Below, in pieces: positions 54,409-61,838 of a DNA stretch of 64,000 bases; the first letter of the stretch is position 1, and each line of letters opens with the position of its first letter. The DNA comes from Parabacteroides sp. Marseille-P3160 (GTDB lineage: Bacteria > Bacteroidota > Bacteroidia > Bacteroidales > Tannerellaceae). Position numbers and translations under genes: made by a program. The notes under the pieces were generated by a model that made no database searches, was not told the origin of the DNA, and saw only the letters and a program-made list of their open reading frames with translations. The DNA lies in NCBI RefSeq assembly GCF_900162725.1, contig NZ_LT799418.1, positions 3,755,856 to 3,819,855 of the forward strand, read 5' to 3'.

Positions 54409-54489
54409 TTACCTGCGGCATCTTAAACTTGCCGCGGGTAAAATTATATTTGTCGCAGGTAAAATATTAGTTTTACCCGCGACTTTTTT
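54409..54489 (+). terminator. Double-hairpin intergenic element B ending in an intrinsic terminator
   Basis: Four related units of about 22 nt, two direct and two inverted, with the core TTG(C/T)CGC(G/A)GGTAAAAT. Units 1 and 2 form a stem TTACCTGCGGC / GCCGCGGGTAA (54409-54419 with 54431-54441). Units 3 and 4 form GTCGCAGGTAAAA / TTTTACCCGCGAC (54452-54464 with 54471-54483) followed by six T. The second hairpin is a strong intrinsic terminator for the small gene upstream. Alternative pairings between units are possible. Confidence 0.75.
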
Positions 54490-54609
54490 GTTGATTCGTA
54501 TCGAACGGGGCCACAATCGATCAAATAATCCACGGGAACTCCCTTCTATTTCATTTTATTCACATTTTCAAAGGCCATGCACCTAACTTCTACTTTAAAT
54601 TTTATTATA

Positions 54610-54617
54610 TACCTTTG
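54610..54617 (+). promoter_or_regulatory. Probable -7 box of the PUL-3 sigma gene
   Basis: TACCTTTG matches TAnnTTTG, 45 nt before the start codon. The -33 region reads CTTC, a weak match. GGAAGGGA at 54641-54648 may serve as ribosome binding site. Confidence 0.5.
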
Positions 54618-54662
54618 TGTCTCACAAACCCATAAATAAAGGAAGGGAAAAGCCGGACGAAC

Positions 54663-55202
54663 ATGGATTTTAATAATTTTTATCTTAATTGGTATTCACG
54701 GATGAAATCATTTGCCCGTGAATATGTACTTTCAGAAAAAGATGCGGAGGATATCGTACAAGATATCTTTATCGAATTATATGAAAAAGATAAAAAATAT
54801 GATCCGGTAAATCAAACAGCTTATTTATTTACCTCCATCAAGAATCGTTGTATAGATCACCTCAGGCGTAAAAAATTAGAGCAAGAGGCCGCGAACCATC
54901 TACAGGAAGAATATTTCCTAACCCTACGGATGAAGCTGGATTCGTTAGAAATACTTGACTTATCAATATCGGATAGAGAGATAGAAAAAGTCTTGGAAGA
55001 GGCTCTTCAATCACTCCCGGAACGTTGCAGGGCAATTTTCATCAAACATAAAATCGAAGGCGAAAAACAAAAAGAGATCGCCGAAGAATTAAAAATTTCT
55101 CCCAAAACAGTGGAGAATCAACTAACCATAGCCTATAAAAAATTACGGATCGCATTGAAAAATTATGCTCCTTTGATATTTTTATTATTAAATCACTACT
55201 AA
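54663..55202 (+). CDS. ECF-type RNA polymerase sigma factor (PUL-3)
   Basis: A 179-residue sigma factor. Region 2: MKSFAREYVLSEKDAEDIVQ with DIFIELYEKD, and AYLFTSIKNRCIDHLRRKKL. Region 4: LPERCRAIFIKHKIEGEKQK and EIAEELKISPKTVENQLTIA. It is the first gene of the sigma-fecR-susC-susD series, 61 nt before fecR, the canonical arrangement that PUL-1 has lost. It is predicted to drive the susC promoter when FecR releases it. Confidence 0.94.
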   Translation: MDFNNFYLNWYSRMKSFAREYVLSEKDAEDIVQDIFIELYEKDKKYDPVNQTAYLFTSIKNRCIDHLRRKKLEQEAANHLQEEYFLTLRMKLDSLEILDLSISDREIEKVLEEALQSLPERCRAIFIKHKIEGEKQKEIAEELKISPKTVENQLTIAYKKLRIALKNYAPLIFLLLNHY

Positions 55203-55263
55203 AAAGATTTTCTTTTGGGGGATTTTACTTACTCATTCGTTTACTTTAAAAGTAAACAAAAGA

Positions 55264-56238
55264 ATGGATGAACGGATTATAAAATATTTTCAGGAGGAGT
55301 TGACGGAACCGGAAAGAATCTCTTTACTGAAAGACGCCTATTCCAAAGAAGATTTGAAAAAGGAAATGTTCGCATATCAAAATGTGAAAGCCCTTCTATC
55401 ACTTGTCCCGGAAAACATAAACATCCCTGAGGGAGAGGCCGGATATAAACGGCTGATCGCTACTGTCCGGAAACGGAAAATACTTTACTATATACGATTA
55501 TCCATCGGTTACGCCGCAGCAATATGTTTGGTGGTGATCCTGACATGGCATGTTGCCGTTTCCTCCTCTCCAAACGTAAAGCAAACAGTCAAACGACAGG
55601 AATTATATGTACCTGCCGGGCAACGGGCACGCATTACTTTGCCGGATGGAACCACCGTATGGCTGAATGCAAATTCTTCCCTTAGCTATCCTTCCGTTTT
55701 TGAAAAAGAACGCAAAGTTACCCTAACCGGAGAAGCCTATTTTGACGTAGCGAAGGATAAAGAAAATCCGTTCATCGTATCCACACAATCCATAAATATT
55801 AAGGCTCTCGGCACACAGTTTAATGTTTACAGTTATCCTGATGCGCCATACGTAAGTACAACGTTAATAAGCGGTTCGGTACAAGTGTATTGTCCTCAAA
55901 AAGAAACTGAAAGCATTCTGTTGAAACCGAATCAACAATTATTTCACGAAGGCAAGAAATTCAATGTAACAAACATAAGGGATAAAGACGATTTGCTTTG
56001 GAAAGAAGGGATTTACAATTTCAAATCTGCCTCATTACGCCAGATTATCAAAAAATTGGAATTATATTATGATGTGAAGATTATCGTGAAAGATCCGGAA
56101 ATTTTTTCCTACATCTATACCGGAAAGTTCAGACAAAGGGATGGAGTTTTGGAAATATTACGCATCATTCAGAAAATTCATCATTTCAAGATATATAAAG
56201 ATGAAGAACTTAATCAAGTAACATTATCAAGTAAATAA
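55264..56238 (+). CDS. FecR-family anti-sigma factor (PUL-3)
   Basis: A 324-residue inner-membrane protein. Cytoplasmic start (MDERIIKYFQEELTEPERIS), one transmembrane segment at about 78-98 (IGYAAAICLVVILTWHVAV), periplasmic FecR domain (VPAGQRARITLPDGTTVWLN, VTLTGEAYFDVAKD, ALGTQFNVYSY) and a C-terminal DUF4974/STN-like part (LRQIIKKLELYYDVKIIVKD, YTGKFRQRDGVLEILRIIQK). It is closely parallel to the PUL-1 FecR through the whole length. It is followed by the conserved leader element and susC. Confidence 0.94.
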   Translation: MDERIIKYFQEELTEPERISLLKDAYSKEDLKKEMFAYQNVKALLSLVPENINIPEGEAGYKRLIATVRKRKILYYIRLSIGYAAAICLVVILTWHVAVSSSPNVKQTVKRQELYVPAGQRARITLPDGTTVWLNANSSLSYPSVFEKERKVTLTGEAYFDVAKDKENPFIVSTQSINIKALGTQFNVYSYPDAPYVSTTLISGSVQVYCPQKETESILLKPNQQLFHEGKKFNVTNIRDKDDLLWKEGIYNFKSASLRQIIKKLELYYDVKIIVKDPEIFSYIYTGKFRQRDGVLEILRIIQKIHHFKIYKDEELNQVTLSSK

Positions 56239-56264
56239 TATTAATCATCTTCTAAATCTATTAT

Positions 56265-56328
56265 GCCTATGGCCTAAAAACAATTAAAAACATGCTAAAA
56301 ATCGGCAGATGTGACAGCATCCACCGAT
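56265..56328 (+). promoter_or_regulatory. fecR-susC leader element: GCCTATG box plus 11-6-11 hairpin (copy 2)
   Basis: GCCTATG at 56265-56271, exactly 29 nt, then a 28-nt hairpin at 56301-56328: ATCGGCAGATG, six-base loop, CATCCACCGAT, with one internal CA/CA mismatch. It begins 62 nt after the fecR stop and ends 61 nt before susC. Box, spacing and 11-6-11 geometry equal those of copy 1, although only about half of the hairpin bases are the same, which suggests conserved structure. Confidence 0.6.
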
Positions 56329-56389
56329 TAAATGCAAAGCAAACAGCCTTGAGATTAAAAACAAAGTATTTACTTAACAAAACAAAGGT

Positions 56390-59300
56390 ATGAATATAAA
56401 TCTTTTGTTATTACCCCTATCGTGTATAAAAACACTTAAAGCCATCTTTCGAGTTATGAAAATATCTTCATTACTTCTATTTTTTTGTGTATGTCAGCTT
56501 ATGGCTGAAAGCAGCAAAGCACAGAATGCAAAAATCACACTGATCTCCAATGATTTAACGATAGAGCAATTGATTAAGGAGATAGAACGTCAAACAGACT
56601 ATTTAGTGGTATTTAGTGACCGTGAAGTCGACATAGAACATACAGTTCACGTCAAACAGAAATCCGCCAAAGTCTACGAATATTTGCAAGAAGCTTTTAA
56701 AAATCAAGATTTAAGGTATGAATTTGAAAACAAATACATTATTTTAGCTAAAAAAGAAAAATTACAACAAGTACAACAATCGCAAAGGCGAATCACGGGC
56801 CAGATCATTGATGAAAATGGAGATCCTATCATTGGAGCAAGCATCATTATGAAAGGAACAACAAATGGAATTGTCTCCGACATCGACGGAAGATATTCTA
56901 TTTCTATTCCGGCTAACACAAAGGAAGCAGTACTTATATTTTCTTATGTAGGCTTAGCGACACAAGAAATAGCATGGAAAGGACAGACAGAGATAAATGT
57001 AAAACTCATCAGCCGTACGCAGGATTTGGATGAAGTTGTCGTAGTAGCTTATGGCACAGCCAAAAAATCCACCTATACAGGTTCTGCGTCTATCGTTAAA
57101 TCCGACAAGTTAGAGAAAGTAATGGGTACCGGTTTTGCCGAATCGCTACAAGGTATGTCCGCCGGGGTGAATGTTGTCAATGTACAAGGGAATCCCGGAG
57201 GAAATACTCGTATCGAGATTCGTGGCATTGCCTCCATGTCAGGAAAGGCGGATCCATTGTATATCGTAGACGGGATGCCTTATGACGGGGATCTTAACCA
57301 AATCAGTCCTTCGGATATAGAATCAATGACTGTATTGAAAGATGCTGCAGCGACTTCATTGTATGGCTCACGTGCGGCAAATGGCGTAGTAGTGATTACA
57401 ACAAAGAAAGGGAAATCGGAGAAGCCGCAAATTAATTTCCGTGGAGCATGGGGTACTTCCGATAATGCGGTTGCTAATCCGAAAAAAGCAAATCCTTATC
57501 AACAATTGGAAAACACATGGTACGCCCTGTATTACGATGCCGTTTATTTTGACGGATTATCTCCCCAGGCCGCCGGAGATTATGCATCAGCTAATGCATT
57601 AACCAAGCAGGTAAAGGCCGTAACCAACTCTAAAGGAGAATCTATCTACGTAACGCCATTTAAATATATTAATGAGAATTATGTCCTGCATGACGGAAAT
57701 GGGAATCCCTACATGAACCCTAATTTAGAGTATGCCTGGAAAGAAAGTGACTGGGATGTGTACAAAGCTGTTTTTTCACGCAAACTGCGCCAGGATTATA
57801 GCGTGGATGTAAGCGGACAGTCTTCCAGTGGAAAAACTTCCTATTTTTTCTCCGGAGGTTATCTGGATGACCTTGGCTATGGAAATCGTCAATATTATAA
57901 ACGTTATTCTTTCCGTACAAATATAAACACAACGATTAAAGACTGGTGGAATATGGGAGGTAGCCTGGCCTATTCACGTCACCGGCAGAACCTTTCGGGC
58001 GGAGTAAGCCGGGCATGTAATTTTACTACTACATTGTCTTCTCCCTGGTTACGTAACGCAGACAATACAGATTGGGTTTACTCTGAAAAATCGGGAAAAC
58101 GAATGTATGATTATGGTAAATATACTAATAATTTCTTCGGAATCCAGGTCCTGAATAATTCCGGGGATTATTGGGATAATGATAATGATGACAGCTTTGA
58201 CTGTAACATGGGGCATATTATAACATCACAATATTATACGGAATTTAAATTACCGTATAATCTGAAATTCAGGTCTGCAATCAACATAGATGACTACTGG
58301 TATAGATCTATGTCCTATGGATCTGCAGTCCATGGAAGTGCTCAAACGGCCCCTTACGGTATTTCTATTTTGGCTGACGGTGGTTATGCCAGTCGCTATG
58401 ATTTCAATCAAACTTCTACGACGTGGAATAATCTATTGTCAGGAGACTGGACTATTGGAAATCATACCTTTACCGGCTTATTAGGACAGGAATGGTATGC
58501 TTGGAATTCCCACTATGAGCAAGGTTGGGGAGACGGTATTATGGAATTAGGTAAGTATGAATTGTCAAATACCACCAAGAATTTTGGCGTATCCGGTGGG
58601 CGTGATGAATACGCATTATTGTCATTCTTTGGGAAAATCGATTATAATTTTCTAAGTAAATATTATTTATCCGCATCTGTCCGGGAGGATGGTTCTTCCC
58701 GTTTTAGTTCTGACAACAGATGGGGAACTTTCTGGTCGGCAGGAGCATCCTGGCGGCTTTCTAAAGAAGGCTTCTTGGCAGATGTAAAATGGTTAGACAA
58801 TTTATCCATTCGCGGCAGCTACGGTACGACAGGTAATGACAAATTGATTGTTCGTAACGCAAGTAACGGTAAAGCCGGCGGTGAAGTGCTATATGCATAC
58901 CAGGGCACCTATACCAGAGACGATTTGTATCTCCAACCCGGTTTAATGCCTGCTACTTATGCTACCCCCGACCTGAAATGGGAAAGTAATAAACAGTGGA
59001 ATGTCGGAGTAGACTTCTCCGTATTTAACCGCATTAACGGTACGATTGAGTATTATTCCCGTACATCCCATGATTTATTATATTATAAAGAATTACCGAT
59101 TTCTGCCCAAGTAGGGAATGCTTCCGGTTATAATATGAATATAGGCGATTTGCGTAATAGCGGCCTTGAAATCACATTGAATGCCAATGTATTGAGATCA
59201 AAAGACTTTAGATGGGATATTGACGCGAACCTAAGTACACTGAAGAATGAGGTTACTTATTTACCGACGGGAGCATATACTTATGCCGGTACAGCTTGTA

Positions 59301-59995
59301 CGTATAAGATGGAAGAAGGTAAATCCATTTATGAATTCATAGCTCCACAATATGACGGCGCAAATCCGGAAACCGGCTTACCCGGTTGGTTGATCCGGGA
59401 TGGAAATGGGGGATGGAAACGCACGGAGAATACGGCGGAAGTACTGACTTCCGATTTCGTATATTGTGGCTCTGCCATACCCAATTTGTTTGGTTCCATT
59501 ACCAATAATGTACAATATAAGGGTTTTGACCTTTCCTTTATGTGGTATTACTCTTATGGTTCCAAAATGTCCGATTATAATTATAAAGAACGCATTATGA
59601 ACCGTCCGGGTGTAGGTATGGTACAAGATCTTATTCAAGATCGCTGGAAACAACCGGGTGATGCGGATAAAACAATTCCCCGTTGGTCTTATACACAATA
59701 TAGCGCTACGGTTAAGTACGCCACTAATTTTGTATTCGACAATCATTATTGGCGCTTAAGAAATCTAACATTGGGTTATTCTTTACCAAAGTCAATCAGC
59801 AGAAAAGCAATGGTTGAAAATCTGCGTTTGTATGTAACCGGAAACAATCTGCTTACATTCGGACCGGCGGCCGATCGCCATTCGGATCCTGAAACAGGCG
59901 TGATGGGAAACAGTTACAATGGAAATGCTGAAACAGATAATGGTATTCAAGGTTCAAGGAGACTCTATATGTTCGGTATTCAAATCACATTATAA
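56390..59995 (+). CDS. SusC/RagA-type TonB-dependent transporter with STN domain (PUL-3)
   Basis: A 1201-residue outer-membrane importer. Signal region with MKISSLLLFFCVCQLMAESS, STN domain at about 48-118 (TIEQLIKEIERQTDYLVVFS), carboxypeptidase-D-like domain at about 130-215 (ITGQIIDENGDPIIGASIIM), TonB-box-like DLDEVVVVAYGTAKKS, plug with IESMTVLKDAAATSLYGSRA, and barrel ending in SRRLYMFGIQITL. The STN domain fits the ECF/FecR pair upstream. The start at 56390 shares its 13-nt context ACAAAGGTATGAA with PUL-1 susC. The imported sugar is probably rhamnose-containing, judging by the GH78 gene downstream. Confidence 0.95.
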   Translation: MNINLLLLPLSCIKTLKAIFRVMKISSLLLFFCVCQLMAESSKAQNAKITLISNDLTIEQLIKEIERQTDYLVVFSDREVDIEHTVHVKQKSAKVYEYLQEAFKNQDLRYEFENKYIILAKKEKLQQVQQSQRRITGQIIDENGDPIIGASIIMKGTTNGIVSDIDGRYSISIPANTKEAVLIFSYVGLATQEIAWKGQTEINVKLISRTQDLDEVVVVAYGTAKKSTYTGSASIVKSDKLEKVMGTGFAESLQGMSAGVNVVNVQGNPGGNTRIEIRGIASMSGKADPLYIVDGMPYDGDLNQISPSDIESMTVLKDAAATSLYGSRAANGVVVITTKKGKSEKPQINFRGAWGTSDNAVANPKKANPYQQLENTWYALYYDAVYFDGLSPQAAGDYASANALTKQVKAVTNSKGESIYVTPFKYINENYVLHDGNGNPYMNPNLEYAWKESDWDVYKAVFSRKLRQDYSVDVSGQSSSGKTSYFFSGGYLDDLGYGNRQYYKRYSFRTNINTTIKDWWNMGGSLAYSRHRQNLSGGVSRACNFTTTLSSPWLRNADNTDWVYSEKSGKRMYDYGKYTNNFFGIQVLNNSGDYWDNDNDDSFDCNMGHIITSQYYTEFKLPYNLKFRSAINIDDYWYRSMSYGSAVHGSAQTAPYGISILADGGYASRYDFNQTSTTWNNLLSGDWTIGNHTFTGLLGQEWYAWNSHYEQGWGDGIMELGKYELSNTTKNFGVSGGRDEYALLSFFGKIDYNFLSKYYLSASVREDGSSRFSSDNRWGTFWSAGASWRLSKEGFLADVKWLDNLSIRGSYGTTGNDKLIVRNASNGKAGGEVLYAYQGTYTRDDLYLQPGLMPATYATPDLKWESNKQWNVGVDFSVFNRINGTIEYYSRTSHDLLYYKELPISAQVGNASGYNMNIGDLRNSGLEITLNANVLRSKDFRWDIDANLSTLKNEVTYLPTGAYTYAGTACTYKMEEGKSIYEFIAPQYDGANPETGLPGWLIRDGNGGWKRTENTAEVLTSDFVYCGSAIPNLFGSITNNVQYKGFDLSFMWYYSYGSKMSDYNYKERIMNRPGVGMVQDLIQDRWKQPGDADKTIPRWSYTQYSATVKYATNFVFDNHYWRLRNLTLGYSLPKSISRKAMVENLRLYVTGNNLLTFGPAADRHSDPETGVMGNSYNGNAETDNGIQGSRRLYMFGIQITL

Positions 59996-60005
59996 AAAAA
60001 CACTT

Positions 60006-61598
60006 ATGAAAAGATTAGTTAGAAAGATATCTTTCGCATTTATTACTTTAATTAGTTTTATATTGATAAGCTGTGAAGATCAATTGAGTACAAATTCTTT
60101 TGTTGATATATCCGATGTAGAAGTATTGAAAAATGTATCGCAATTAAATAAAGTATTAACCTCTACTTACAAGCAGTTGTTATTTAATTCGGATGGAACA
60201 GACCGGGTATATGCCGGTCTCCCCGGCTTCCAGATGTATGTTGATCTCGGAGGTTCCGATATTATATGCCATACGAATATGGGAGGTGATCAATTAACCG
60301 CATATCAATATTCCAATCAAAAGACGCAGGCAGACGGTAATTCCGCCCATATTTGGAAAATGTGTTATAACGTTATTAACCGGGCTAATATTATATTGAC
60401 TAATATAGAAGAGGCAGATGGAAATGAAACGGATAAAAAACAGATTAAAGGGCAGGCCCTGGCTATACGTGCGATTGAATATTTCCATTTGATCCAAAAT
60501 TTTCAACAGACCTATGTGATCGCTAAGAATAAACGAGGCGTTATTTTGCGTACTTCTTCAAATGATGATGCTCATAAAGGATTTGCTACAGTAGAAGAAG
60601 TATATACCCAGATAGTATCGGATTTAACCACAGCAAAATCATTACTTGCTGATTACGAACCTGAAGAGCTATGGTTGATTAATGCTGAAATTTGTTCCGG
60701 TATTTTAGCTCGCGTTTATCTGGTTATGCAAAATTGGGATAATGCTTACACGGAAGCCAAGGCTGTTTACAACAATCATAGCAGCTTGATGACACGCGAA
60801 CAATACCGCTCTGGCTTCGATGATATGATATCAGGCGGATATCCGGAAGTCGTATGGGCCATGAAATACACAACAGATAATAACTTAGGTGGCGGCACCC
60901 AGTTTAATTTTTGGTATAATCAGGATGAAAGTTATGGAGAAGGTTATTCGGACGGCCCTATATATTCATTTATTTGCTTTTTTGCAGACAGTAAATTCGA
61001 AGCTCTATTCGAGAAAACGGAAGACCGTTACCAATTCTGGAAACGTACTAAAAATGCAAATATAGAAATAAGTACAAAATGGGCTTTCGACAAATATAAG
61101 CACTATGGAGAAGACGGAGGAAGCGTGATTGGAAGTGCCACCCGCCCTGAAGTCTGTTTAATGCGCGGTTCCGAAATGCTGTTAATTATGGCAGAAGCCG
61201 CAGCCCATAAAGGAAATGAAGCGGAAGCCTTAGCCTTGCTTAATCGCCTGCAAACAGCCCGTAATGCGACTCCAACAACAAACACTTCCGGTGACGCTTT
61301 ATTGGAAAAAATTTACATTGAGCGCCGTAAAGAACTGATTTGCGAAGGACAATCAGGATTTTACGATTTAGTCCGCTTGCAAAAGCGATTAGTCCGTTAT
61401 GGGGAATCAAAATCAAACCCGGGCGGACATTATGTATGGGGGCTTCAATATTTGAATGGCTATAATGTATCCGCTACCGAACCATCTGCTTTTTTAGAAT
61501 CTAACGATTATCGTTTTTTCTGTCAGATTCCTCAGATGGAGATTCTTAATAATAATGCTATTTCCGAATCAGATCAAAACCCATGGAGCGGACAATAA
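60006..61598 (+). CDS. SusD/RagB-type glycan-binding lipoprotein (PUL-3)
   Basis: A 530-residue surface lipoprotein (lipobox LISC in FITLISFILISCEDQL). SusD blocks: QIKGQALAIRAIEYFHLIQN, EICSGILARVYLVMQNWDNA, and the C-terminal IYIERRKELICEGQSGFYDL. The upstream frame is open to 59919 inside susC, but ATG 60006, 10 nt after the susC stop, starts a clear lipoprotein signal. Partner of the preceding SusC. A terminator follows, separating it from the rhamnosidase gene. Confidence 0.93.
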   Translation: MKRLVRKISFAFITLISFILISCEDQLSTNSFVDISDVEVLKNVSQLNKVLTSTYKQLLFNSDGTDRVYAGLPGFQMYVDLGGSDIICHTNMGGDQLTAYQYSNQKTQADGNSAHIWKMCYNVINRANIILTNIEEADGNETDKKQIKGQALAIRAIEYFHLIQNFQQTYVIAKNKRGVILRTSSNDDAHKGFATVEEVYTQIVSDLTTAKSLLADYEPEELWLINAEICSGILARVYLVMQNWDNAYTEAKAVYNNHSSLMTREQYRSGFDDMISGGYPEVVWAMKYTTDNNLGGGTQFNFWYNQDESYGEGYSDGPIYSFICFFADSKFEALFEKTEDRYQFWKRTKNANIEISTKWAFDKYKHYGEDGGSVIGSATRPEVCLMRGSEMLLIMAEAAAHKGNEAEALALLNRLQTARNATPTTNTSGDALLEKIYIERRKELICEGQSGFYDLVRLQKRLVRYGESKSNPGGHYVWGLQYLNGYNVSATEPSAFLESNDYRFFCQIPQMEILNNNAISESDQNPWSGQ

Positions 61599-61656
61599 TT
61601 AAAACTATGCATTGCAAAAACAGCATTTAAAATCCAAATAAAACCATGTAAAAAAC

Positions 61657-61694
61657 AAAGGAAGACTATAGATCATCTATAATCTTCCTTTTTT
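61657..61694 (+). terminator. Intrinsic terminator after PUL-3 susD
   Basis: AAAGGAAGACTATAGAT, one-base centre, ATCTATAATCTTCCTTT make a stem of 17 positions with one mismatch, then a run of T. It should end the susCD transcript, so the rhamnosidase gene needs its own promoter. Confidence 0.85.
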
Positions 61695-61792
61695 ATTACA
61701 CAGCATTCATTTAGATAAGGTTAATCAAGTACTTTTTTTTATTGAGATATGGTTTATTTATTAAATATATTTCTGATTTGTAGTTTTTTATG

Positions 61793-61800
61793 TAAGTTTG
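61793..61800 (+). promoter_or_regulatory. Probable -7 box of the rhamnosidase gene
   Basis: TAAGTTTG fits TAnnTTTG; TTTC at 61770-61773 lies 19 nt upstream and matches three of four -33 bases. Leader of about 35 nt to the ATG at 61839. Confidence 0.55.
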
Positions 61801-61838
61801 TCCATTCTAAAGATCACAATAATTAAATAATTATATAT

